From contig JAGXHS010000052.1 in assembly GCA_024636075.1 (NCBI GenBank), positions 1 through 5,083 on the forward strand: a stretch of 5,083 bases of DNA. The letters are read 5' to 3'. Made by a program: the position numbers and the translations under genes. Below, one piece after another: positions 1 to 5,083 of the stretch. This stretch comes from Propionibacteriaceae bacterium. Lineage in GTDB: Bacteria; Actinomycetota; Actinomycetes; Propionibacteriales; Propionibacteriaceae. The notes under the pieces are model-generated. The model made no database searches and was not told where the DNA came from. It was given only the letters and a program-made list of their open reading frames with translations. Each line of letters begins with the position of its first letter. Position 1 is the stretch's first letter.

Positions 1-415
1 GCTTCTTGGCCCGCAACACCGAGAAGGTGCTGCCAACCGAGACGGTGTCGTCGAACGTGGCTGCCGCGTCCAGCGGATCGAACACCAGAAGGTACTTCCC
101 TCTGGGGGCGCCCTCAGCCAGAAGATGCAGCTGGTTACGCCCGGCGCCAAGCAGGCCGGCCAAGTGACCGCTTCCCTCCACGGCACGGAGAAAGGCGTTG
201 GTTGCCAGTTCCTCGAGCGGCATCCTCCGATCACGCTGATCGGTGGTGTCACCACTGCCGGTGGCAAGAATGGAACCTTGGGCGACCTGCCGGGAGACGA
301 CCTTGCAGGCAAGGGCAACATCAAGGAGCAGCGACTTCAATTCACCGGTGCTCTCAGGCACCTCACGCTGTCCTGCGATCAGGAACTGCGCCAAGGTGGT
401 TCGATTGGTCAGCAT
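1..415 (-). CDS. Class 1 fructose-1,6-bisphosphatase family protein with altered active site (fbp/cbbF-like), partial at 3' end
   Basis: Open reading frame of 138 codons from ATG at 413-415, running off the left edge; about 40% of a usual FBPase (~330 residues) is visible. True FBPases hydrolyse fructose-1,6-bisphosphate to fructose-6-phosphate in gluconeogenesis and the CBB cycle, using divalent metals in the cytosol. Family resemblance is clear along the whole visible length: TTLAQFLIAGQR near the N-terminus, an ACKVVSRQV helix, GSGHLAGL, then GKYLLVFDPLD followed by SVGSTFSVLR. Against the family pattern, the ASEE metal-binding glutamates are replaced (LLGAGRNQ), the KLD aspartate looks like Glu, and DPLDGSSN is DPLDAAAT. 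The two aspartates of DPLD remain. The reading frame is intact and neighbouring frames do not restore the motifs, so a frameshift is unlikely. The start is supported by GGAGA six bases upstream and an in-frame stop at 467-469. It may be a pseudoenzyme, or a phosphatase of other specificity; membership of the family is firm, activity is doubtful. Confidence 0.85.
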   Translation of the reverse strand, partial: MLTNRTTLAQFLIAGQREVPESTGELKSLLLDVALACKVVSRQVAQGSILATGSGDTTDQRDRRMPLEELATNAFLRAVEGSGHLAGLLGAGRNQLHLLAEGAPRGKYLLVFDPLDAAATFDDTVSVGSTFSVLRAKK

Positions 416-421
416 GAACGA

Positions 422-426
422 TCTCC
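422..426 (-). promoter_or_regulatory. Ribosome binding site of the FBPase-like gene
   Basis: GGAGA on the minus strand, six bases before the ATG at 415. No other ATG or GTG lies between this start and the upstream in-frame stop at 467-469, so the site fixes the start. Confidence 0.75.
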
Positions 427-444
427 GTCGGTGAGCCCGGCACG

Positions 445-458
445 ACTCCGTGCGGAGT
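445..458. repeat. Palindrome, candidate operator copy 1
   Basis: ACTCCG-TG-CGGAGT, six-base arms around two bases. The two-base centre is too short for an RNA hairpin loop of this stem and fits a dimeric DNA-binding protein better. It lies in the predicted leader of the FBPase-like gene. Its core CCGTGCGG is the reverse complement of the core in the palindrome at 500-509. Confidence 0.4.
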
Positions 459-489
459 GGCCAGCCTCAGATCATCACCGATCGATCTC

Positions 490-518
490 TGTGTAATCCC
501 CCGCACGGGTGGGTCCAA
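490..518 (-). promoter_or_regulatory. Predicted sigma-70-type promoter of the FBPase-like gene
   Basis: On the minus strand TTGGAC (513-518) is followed after exactly 17 bases by TACACA (490-495). Transcription would begin near 483, giving a leader of roughly 68 bases. One copy of a palindromic core (500-509) sits in the spacer and another (445-458) in the predicted leader, so binding at either could block transcription. Prediction from sequence only; the -10 lacks the usual final T. Confidence 0.45.
500..509. repeat. Palindrome, candidate operator copy 2
   Basis: CCCG-CA-CGGG, four-base arms around two bases, lying between the -35 and -10 elements of the predicted FBPase-like promoter. It shares the eight-base core CCGCACGG with copy 1, with centres 53 bp apart, close to five helical turns. 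The adjacent response regulator is one possible ligand, but nothing in the sequence proves it. Confidence 0.35.
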
Positions 519-587
519 GGGTGATGCCATCCACGTCGAAGAGTCGTTGAAAGTGCACCTCACCGTCTGTGGGCGGGTCACAACCGA

Positions 588-601
588 TACTGTTGATCGC
601 G
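588..601 (+). promoter_or_regulatory. Candidate -10 element and leaderless start of the response regulator gene
   Basis: TACTGT (588-593) matches the actinobacterial -10 pattern TANNNT, and the GTG start codon begins seven bases after it, at the expected first transcribed base. No Shine-Dalgarno sequence precedes the GTG. Together these fit a leaderless mRNA, which is common in actinobacteria. No convincing -35 is visible at the expected distance, so confidence is limited. Confidence 0.35.
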
Positions 602-1260
602 TGACCAGCCTTCCGCTGCGGTTGGTTCTCGTGGATGACCACGAGATGATCCTCTATGGCCTCGCCGCAATGCTCGCCCATTTCCCCGACGCTGTAGAGG
701 TCGTCGGGTCTGCGATGAGTGCCGCCGAGGCCATGTCCCTGATCGCGACGACCACCCCGGACGTGGTGCTCTGCGATGTGCGGCTGGGACGCGACAGTGG
801 AGTCGATCTGGTTGGACAACTGTCCCGCTCGCATCCCGCCGTCAAGGTGGTGATGCTGACCGTCTACGACGATGAGCACTACCTGTTCCAGGCACTACGG
901 GCTGGCGCCAGGGGATTCCTGCTCAAGCGCATCGATGGACGCGAACTGATCGGTCATCTGAGCAGAGTTCAGGACGGTGACGTGGTCGTCGATCCGACAG
1001 TGGCCGGCAGGGTCGCGTTGTCCGCGGCCAACGTCGGTAGCGGGGACTATTGGCCGGGTGCCCGGCACGGGCTGACCCAACGTGAATCCGAAGTGTTGGC
1101 TCTGTTGGTAGCGGGGCACTCGAACCGGAGCGTCGCTGGCAAGCTGATGATCAGCCAGGACACAGTCAAGTCCCACATCCGCAGCCTCTATCGCAAGCTT
1201 GACGTCCAGGATCGTGCAGCAGCGACCGCCCTGGCACTCAGAGAGGGCATGTTCCAATGA
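601..1260 (+). CDS. NarL/LuxR-family two-component response regulator
   Basis: A 219-residue DNA-binding response regulator, normal length for the NarL/FixJ group. The receiver domain covers about residues 5-120: acidic pair D12-D13 in LVDDHEM, phospho-acceptor D59 in VVLCDVRL, T87 in MLTVYDD, and K109 in GFLLKR, all the canonical positions. A linker leads to a C-terminal GerE-type helix-turn-helix at about 157-215 (GLTQRESEVLALL, then SQDTVKSHIRSLYRKL). It should be phosphorylated by the kinase encoded directly downstream, whose start overlaps this stop by ATGA. GTG 601 is chosen because the receiver fold starts right after it; in-frame GTGs at 457 and 553 would add residues with no domain similarity and run through the divergent promoter region. 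Targets are unknown; the divergent FBPase-like gene, convergent cbbM and its own promoter are the positional candidates. Confidence 0.93.
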   Translation: MTSLPLRLVLVDDHEMILYGLAAMLAHFPDAVEVVGSAMSAAEAMSLIATTTPDVVLCDVRLGRDSGVDLVGQLSRSHPAVKVVMLTVYDDEHYLFQALRAGARGFLLKRIDGRELIGHLSRVQDGDVVVDPTVAGRVALSAANVGSGDYWPGARHGLTQRESEVLALLVAGHSNRSVAGKLMISQDTVKSHIRSLYRKLDVQDRAAATALALREGMFQ

Positions 1261-2483
1261 GTGCCCTGCTGCCGCTACTGAGCGCTCCCCCCTTCCCGGA
1301 TCTGGTGGCAGTTGCTCAGTTGTTCGCGGAGGAATCACGATCTGCCGGTGCTCTGATTCTGGTCGTCGACGGCCAGGCACTCACTGTGGGTGCAGTGCAT
1401 CCGCGCCATCAGCGGGTCGAGGCCGGTCTCAGGGTGCCGATGGGGCAAGGCGTCAGCGGCCAGGTGGCCCGGAATTCCCACGCGATTCGACTTGGCGCCG
1501 ACTCTCCCCGCAATCCTCTTCATCGGGAACTGCTCGGCACCGCCGAGTCAGGACAGGTGGCCCGCCTGTGCCTCCCCGCGCGCGGCCTGGACGGCCAGAG
1601 CTCGGCGGTGGTGTCGCTGTGGCGCGGCACCGAGCGGCCGTACACGGATGCAGACCTGAAACAGTTCCAGCCGTACGCAGACCTCTTGGGGGTCCGATTG
1701 CAGTACCGCAGACTGTTGAACACCGTGAACCAGCATCGCCATGAACGGGATCAGCTGATCGCAGCGGCCATCTCCGCCCGGGAAGCTGAACGGCGCCGGA
1801 TCGCGTTCGACCTGCACGACGGCGTTGCCACGGTGTTGGCCTCGATGTCATTCCACCTCAGCGCGGCCCAGATGTCGATGGCCTCTCTGGCCGATGAATT
1901 GAGCCCAGATGACGTCGCTGCCGCCGACACGTTGACTCAGGCACGCTTCCAGATCTCAACCGCGTGTTCACTGTCCGACCGGGCCTACGCGGAGACCCGG
2001 CAGGCGATCAGCGGTCTGCACAGTGTGCTCGTCGACGATCTCGGCATCGTCGCCGCGTTGCAGTCGCTCGCCGCCACAGCCGCCGGCACCACGGTCAGGG
2101 TGCACAGCGATCCTGACACGTCGTTCACCGACCTGCCGGACCACGCCGCCGCCGCCCTGTTTCGCATCGCACAGGAGACCATGAGCAATGCGGTACGCCA
2201 CGCAGAAGCCACCCACATCGCGCTCGGACTGCGCCGAGTCAACGGCGCTGTCATTCTGACCACCGTTGATGACGGGCAGGGATTTGATTTCCGGGCAAGC
2301 GGCAGGACGGGTACGGCCCAGAAGCGTGCGACCCAGGACCGTGTGGGATTGAGAACAGACCGACGGGCGGGACACTTCGGCCTCGCCTCGATCGCTGAGC
2401 GCTGCGCGCTGCTGGGAGCATCACTGGAAATCGATACCCGACCCGAGCAGGGCACCACGGTGACCGTCGAATTGTCGCTCTGA
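1257..2483 (+). CDS. Cytosolic GAF-domain sensor histidine kinase (HisKA_3 family), partner of the adjacent regulator
   Basis: A 408-residue sensor kinase with no membrane segment or signal peptide, so it senses a cytosolic signal. Residues about 10-150 form a GAF-like domain (VPMGQGVSGQVARNS is typical of these). The HisKA_3 dimerisation helix follows, with AREAERRRIAFDLHDG and phospho-acceptor H187 next to D188. The ATPase domain has an N box (RIAQETMSNAVRHAEA, N311), a D box (VDDGQGFD, D338-D339) and a glycine-rich segment (GHFGLASIAERC, about 372-383). Roughly 28 basic residues between the D box and this segment, rich in Arg, Lys and Thr, make the ATP lid longer than usual. Translation is coupled to the regulator gene through an ATGA overlap, so the two form one operon and almost certainly one phosphorelay. 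The GAF ligand cannot be read from sequence; haem, redox cofactor, nucleotide or metabolite are all possible. The last codons lie in an inverted repeat. Confidence 0.93.
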   Translation: MSALLPLLSAPPFPDLVAVAQLFAEESRSAGALILVVDGQALTVGAVHPRHQRVEAGLRVPMGQGVSGQVARNSHAIRLGADSPRNPLHRELLGTAESGQVARLCLPARGLDGQSSAVVSLWRGTERPYTDADLKQFQPYADLLGVRLQYRRLLNTVNQHRHERDQLIAAAISAREAERRRIAFDLHDGVATVLASMSFHLSAAQMSMASLADELSPDDVAAADTLTQARFQISTACSLSDRAYAETRQAISGLHSVLVDDLGIVAALQSLAATAAGTTVRVHSDPDTSFTDLPDHAAAALFRIAQETMSNAVRHAEATHIALGLRRVNGAVILTTVDDGQGFDFRASGRTGTAQKRATQDRVGLRTDRRAGHFGLASIAERCALLGASLEIDTRPEQGTTVTVELSL

Positions 2484-2501
2484 GGCGGTCACCGTGGCGC
2501 C
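2451..2501. terminator. Inverted repeat between convergent genes, likely bidirectional terminator
   Basis: Perfect 12-bp arms CCACGGTGACCG (2455-2466) and CGGTCACCGTGG (2486-2497) enclose 19 bases. One mismatch further out, three more pairs extend the stem to 2451 and 2501. The left arm is the end of the kinase coding region, the stop lies in the loop, and the cbbM stop is eight bases beyond the right end. Neither side has a T-run, so this would be a non-canonical terminator, of a kind often proposed in actinobacteria. Placement between two converging stops supports a role in both directions. Confidence 0.55.
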
Positions 2502-2508
2502 CGGCAGA

Positions 2509-3882
2509 TCAGCCCAGCAACTTCTCCCGCCATCCCGGGAAGAGGCTGTCCGCGTCCTGCGGGAAGGATTCGAAGGCCCGTGCGAACTCACGATGGGTCT
2601 TGGCCCATTCGATCGGTTCGGCTCCTGCTCGCCAGCACTCAGAGCCTTGCCGCAGTGACACCGCGCCGGCAGCAGGACCGTCAATGTGACCGTAGGCTCC
2701 GCCGCCCGCAGTGTTGATCACGTTCGCGTGTCCCAGATTGGCGAAGAAGCCTGGCAGCCGGAGCGCGTTCATACCCCCGGAGATGATCGGGGTGGTTGCC
2801 TTCATCCCGTCCCACTTCTGGTGGTAGACGGGCCCATCGGCTTCGTCGCGCTCGATCATGTAGGCAATGCCTTTGTCGTCGCCGGCGCCCTCCATCTTGC
2901 CGTAGCCCATGGTGCCGACATGGATGCCTGATGCTCCCTGCAGCCGGGACATCTTTGCCAGCACAAATGAGGTGTATCCCCGCTTGGAGCTGGTCGATGT
3001 GACCATGCCATGGCCAGCCCGGTGGTAGTGCAGGAACTGGTTCGGGTAGTTGCGCCGTACCGTGGTGACCATTCCCGGCCCCCCGACGAATCCGTCGACG
3101 AGGAACGCGAGCTTGTTCGCATCAGTTCCGAAGGTCTCCAACGCGAAGTCGGCGCGAGCGAGCATCTCATTGTGGTCGTCGGCGGTGATGTTCATCGAGA
3201 ACAGCTTCGCTTCGCCGGTCTCGTCCATCGCCCGCTTCATCGAGTCGTACACCAACGGGATGGTCTTCCTCACCGGGGCAAACACCTGATTGCCCTGCGG
3301 CTCGTCGTTCTTGATGAAATCCCCGCCCAGCCAGAACTCGTAGGCAGCCTTGGCGAAGGGCTCGGGACGCAACCCCAGTTTGGGCTTGATAATCGTGCCA
3401 GCGATGAAGCCGCCGTCGTGAACCGGGCGACCGAGGACCCGCCACATCTCCTCGATGTTCGTCACCGGCCCGTCGAACTGACGAATGACCTCCGGCGGAA
3501 CCCAGAAATCGATCATCTTGGCGTGCGCGATGTCGCCCATGCCCTGGTTGTTGCCGATGGCAAGGGTCAGGAAGGAGACCATCATCATTCGACCGTCGGT
3601 CATGTTGCGGTCGAACAGGTCCAACGGGTAGGCGATGCGCATGTCACCGGTCGCCTCGTCCGCGTGGTAGACGATCGCGTCCACGCCCTTGGTGAAGTCG
3701 TCGGTGGTGGACACGTCGACGTTGGTTCCGGTGGAGGACTCGGCGGCGAAGTGCGCTGTCGCGGACACGTACTCGTAGCCCGCTTTGGGCTGCATCGTGT
3801 AGGCGCACAGGATGTGCTTGCCATCCGCGATCAGGTCTTCTTCCCGGAGGCTCAGATCGACGTAACGCGCGGACTGGTCCAT
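2509..3882 (-). CDS. cbbM: Form II ribulose-1,5-bisphosphate carboxylase/oxygenase (RuBisCO) large chain
   Basis: A 457-residue form II RuBisCO, which works without small subunits and adds CO2 to ribulose-1,5-bisphosphate to give two 3-phosphoglycerates, the fixing step of the CBB cycle, in the cytosol. It starts MDQSARYV, almost as remembered for Rhodospirillum rubrum CbbM, and keeps its residue numbering: E48, N111, K166 in GTIIKPKLGL, carbamylated K191 with D193 and E194 in GGDFIKNDEPQGNQ, H287 in LHYHRAGHG, H321, loop-6 K329 in GYGKMEG, and S368 in IISGG. All expected catalytic and metal ligands are present, so the enzyme should be active; no frameshift or truncation is seen. The start has a strong ribosome binding site eight bases upstream. 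It appears monocistronic, separated from phoH by 294 bases and converging on the kinase gene; no small subunit, CbbQ/CbbO activase, CbbX or CbbR lies in the window. Form II is unusual beside an actinobacterial phoH, suggesting horizontal acquisition. Confidence 0.98.
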   Translation of the reverse strand: MDQSARYVDLSLREEDLIADGKHILCAYTMQPKAGYEYVSATAHFAAESSTGTNVDVSTTDDFTKGVDAIVYHADEATGDMRIAYPLDLFDRNMTDGRMMMVSFLTLAIGNNQGMGDIAHAKMIDFWVPPEVIRQFDGPVTNIEEMWRVLGRPVHDGGFIAGTIIKPKLGLRPEPFAKAAYEFWLGGDFIKNDEPQGNQVFAPVRKTIPLVYDSMKRAMDETGEAKLFSMNITADDHNEMLARADFALETFGTDANKLAFLVDGFVGGPGMVTTVRRNYPNQFLHYHRAGHGMVTSTSSKRGYTSFVLAKMSRLQGASGIHVGTMGYGKMEGAGDDKGIAYMIERDEADGPVYHQKWDGMKATTPIISGGMNALRLPGFFANLGHANVINTAGGGAYGHIDGPAAGAVSLRQGSECWRAGAEPIEWAKTHREFARAFESFPQDADSLFPGWREKLLG

Positions 3883-3890
3883 GGTGTTGG

Positions 3891-3897
3891 CTCCTCT
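3891..3897 (-). promoter_or_regulatory. Ribosome binding site of cbbM
   Basis: AGAGGAG on the minus strand, eight bases before the ATG. It is a strong Shine-Dalgarno match and fixes the start that gives the R. rubrum-like N-terminus. Confidence 0.85.
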
Positions 3898-3927
3898 GAT
3901 GTGTGTTGGTACGGTCGGGCGCGGCTG

Positions 3928-3933
3928 ACCCTA
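3928..3933 (-). promoter_or_regulatory. Weak -10 candidate for cbbM
   Basis: TAGGGT on the minus strand fits TANNNT and would start transcription near 3921, about 38 bases before the cbbM start codon. No recognisable -35 lies 16-18 bases further upstream, so an activator would be needed or the true promoter is elsewhere in 3934-4176. Confidence 0.22.
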
Positions 3934-4076
3934 ACCGGATCGGCTTCCCCGCCCCGGTCCCACAGCCACCCCAAGCCAGCTTCCGGGAACGCGGCACCCG
4001 GGCCTGCTGCCGGCTCGTCCAGTTCGTTTCGGAGCACCGCACCATCCCCATCGCGACTCGGTGGAGGCAGGACCAT

Positions 4077-4110
4077 CTCATAATCCTAAGGCGATGCCCG
4101 CCGGCACGCC
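4077..4110 (-). terminator. Candidate phoH terminator hairpin
   Basis: On the minus strand GGCGTGCC and GGCA-T-CGCC pair around a four-base loop (4090-4110), eight base pairs with one bulged T, plus one further A-T pair outside. The following bases TTAGGATTAT are only moderately T-rich. It lies about 67 bases after the phoH stop, a plausible place to insulate cbbM from phoH transcription. Confidence 0.35.
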
Positions 4111-4176
4111 TCATCCGCACGAGGGATGGAGGGGGGTGAGATGACCCCAGCGGTTGGAGCCGAACGACCCTCCCGG

Positions 4177-5083
4177 TCAGAACACCTCTTCCAACATCTC
4201 CGTGACCAGAGCCGCGATCGGCGAACGCTCGGATCGTGTCAGGGTGACGTGTGCGAACAACGGGTTCCCCTTCAACTTTTCCACGACGGCGGCGATCCCG
4301 TCGTACCGCCCGACGCGCAGGTTGTCACGCTGGGCGACGTCGTGGGTGAGCACCACGCGCGAGTTCTGACCCATCCGGCTCAGCACCGTCAGCAACACAT
4401 TGCGCTCCAACGATTGGGCCTCGTCGACGATGACGAAGGCGTCGTGCAGCGAGCGGCCGCGAATGTGCGTCAGCGGCAGCACCTCGAGCATGTCCTGCGC
4501 GATGATCTCATCCAGAACGTACTTGTTCGTCACCGAGCCGAGTGTGTCGAAGACAGCCTGACCCCACGGCGACATCTTCTCGCCTTCGGTGCCCGGCAGG
4601 TAGCCGAGATCCTGACCCCCGACCGCGTACATCGGTCGGAACACCACCACCTTCTGGTAGAGCCTGCGTTCCAGCACCGCTTCCAAACCGGCGCACAGTG
4701 CCAGCGCTGACTTGCCCGTCCCGGCGCGCCCACCCAGCGAAACGATCCCCACCTCATGGTCCAGCAGCAGATCGAGCGCCACCCGCTGCTCGGCGGACCG
4801 GCCATGCAACCCGAAGGCATCCCGATCGCTCTTCACCAACCGCACCTGCCCTGAGGGCATCTTGCGACCCAACGCGGAGCCGGCATTGCTGTGCAGGATC
4901 AGCCCGGTGTGCACCGGCAACTCCGCTGCTTCGACGAGATCGGCACTCCCGCGGTCGTACAGCCCGTCGATCACGTCGGCCCCGACCTCCATCGGGACCA
5001 TGCCGTTCCAGCCGGTCTCCACCCGAGCCAGCTCAGCTCGGTACTCCTCCGCCTCCAGTCCCACCGCGGACGCCTTCACCCGA
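4177..5083 (-). CDS. phoH: PhoH-family ATPase (PhoH2/PIN-PhoH-like), C-terminal part; 5' end beyond window
   Basis: The last 302 codons of a PhoH-family ATPase, running in from the right edge. PhoH2 proteins join an N-terminal PIN RNase domain to a PhoH ATP-driven helicase-like domain and act on RNA; the PIN domain here would lie mostly outside the window. Visible are the connecting region (RVKASAVGLEAEEY, a segment I recall from mycobacterial PhoH2), then GLHGRSAEQRVALDLLL, Walker A GRAGTGKS (4708-4731), VVVFRPMYAVGGQDLGYLPG, Walker B FVIVDEAQSLERN, and HDVAQRDNLRVGRYDG, ending TEMLEEVF. All ATPase motifs look intact. A GTG at 5077-5079 could be mistaken for a start, but it encodes valine inside the conserved RVKASAVGL segment and the frame stays open to the edge. 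The gene is probably part of the host core genome and not functionally tied to cbbM, although it reads in the same direction. Confidence 0.94.
   Translation of the reverse strand, partial: RVKASAVGLEAEEYRAELARVETGWNGMVPMEVGADVIDGLYDRGSADLVEAAELPVHTGLILHSNAGSALGRKMPSGQVRLVKSDRDAFGLHGRSAEQRVALDLLLDHEVGIVSLGGRAGTGKSALALCAGLEAVLERRLYQKVVVFRPMYAVGGQDLGYLPGTEGEKMSPWGQAVFDTLGSVTNKYVLDEIIAQDMLEVLPLTHIRGRSLHDAFVIVDEAQSLERNVLLTVLSRMGQNSRVVLTHDVAQRDNLRVGRYDGIAAVVEKLKGNPLFAHVTLTRSERSPIAALVTEMLEEVF

Larger units (their letters stand above)
3883..4176. other. Intergenic region between phoH and cbbM
   Basis: A 294-base non-coding stretch. It holds the cbbM ribosome binding site, a weak -10 candidate, a hairpin likely to end phoH transcription, and two smaller inverted repeats: CCGGG/CCCGG (3983-3987 and 3997-4001) and GGGGT/ACCCC (4133-4137 and 4144-4148). 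Open frames crossing it on either strand show no recognisable protein. It is long enough to hold activator sites for cbbM, but I could not identify any with confidence. Confidence 0.6.

Noticed and set aside
125..496. A 123-codon plus-strand frame over the left gene
   Set aside because: The minus-strand frame here matches class 1 FBPase over its full visible length, so the plus-strand frame is a shadow.
457..600. N-terminal extension of the response regulator from GTG 457 or GTG 553
   Set aside because: The extra residues match nothing in the family and would cross the predicted promoter of the divergent gene; the receiver domain begins normally after GTG 601.
895..1380. A 161-codon minus-strand frame across the regulator-kinase junction
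   Set aside because: It is antisense to two well-supported coding regions and has no domain or ribosome binding evidence.
1257..1700. Haem-binding GAF domain like DosS/DevS
   Set aside because: Several histidines are present (for example in AVHPRHQRV and NPLHREL), but none sits in a recognisable haem-ligand context, so no ligand can be assigned.
3010..4083. A 357-codon open frame on the plus strand opposite cbbM
   Set aside because: It lies antisense to a certain RuBisCO gene, has low-complexity Val/Gly/Arg/His composition typical of antisense frames in GC-rich DNA, and shows no recognisable domain.
4133..4148. GGGGT/ACCCC inverted repeat just after phoH as its terminator
   Set aside because: Only five pairs, with no T-run on the relevant strand; the hairpin at 4090-4110 is a better candidate.
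4126..4710. A 194-codon open frame on the plus strand opposite phoH
   Set aside because: It overlaps the conserved phoH ATPase domain, including Walker B, on the other strand; its composition is that of a shadow frame and it has no family features.
1..5083. CRISPR array, tRNA, rRNA or insertion sequence
   Set aside because: I found no regularly spaced direct repeats, no tRNA-like or rRNA segments, and no transposase or terminal repeats in the window.

Overview
This window comes from a GC-rich bacterium, most likely an actinobacterium. The best taxonomic marker is the C-terminal part of a PhoH-type ATPase at the right edge, whose wording resembles actinobacterial PhoH2 (PIN-PhoH) proteins as I remember them. 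The single-component lineage signal is modest, and the two carbon-fixation-related genes look more like proteobacterial families, so part of the window may have been acquired by transfer.

Layout, left to right. A class 1 fructose-1,6-bisphosphatase (FBPase) homologue reads leftward from 415 and runs off the left edge. Its fold-level similarity is clear, but several metal- and phosphate-site residues are replaced. A 185-base divergent control region (416-600) holds a good promoter for that gene, two copies of a short palindromic core 53 bp apart, and a candidate leaderless promoter for the rightward genes. Next is a NarL/LuxR-type response regulator (601-1260), overlapping by ATGA with a soluble GAF-domain histidine kinase (1257-2483). 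A long inverted repeat (2451-2501) lies between the kinase and the convergent gene cbbM (2509-3882, minus strand), which encodes a full-length form II RuBisCO with its catalytic residues intact. A 294-base intergenic region (3883-4176) follows, with the cbbM ribosome binding site, a weak promoter candidate and a hairpin that could terminate phoH. The 3' part of phoH (4177 to beyond 5083, minus strand) ends the window.

How the genes may work together. RuBisCO fixes CO2 onto ribulose-1,5-bisphosphate, and FBPase normally acts in regeneration of that substrate in the Calvin-Benson-Bassham (CBB) cycle. A cytosolic two-component system sits between the two genes and shares a control region with the FBPase-like gene. 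It could regulate one or both in place of the usual LysR-type CbbR, none of which is visible here. This link is inferred from position only. The most unusual item is the FBPase-like protein: it keeps the family scaffold but lacks the paired glutamates and has DPLDAAAT where the family has DPLDGSSN. It may be a non-catalytic regulator or an enzyme of changed specificity.
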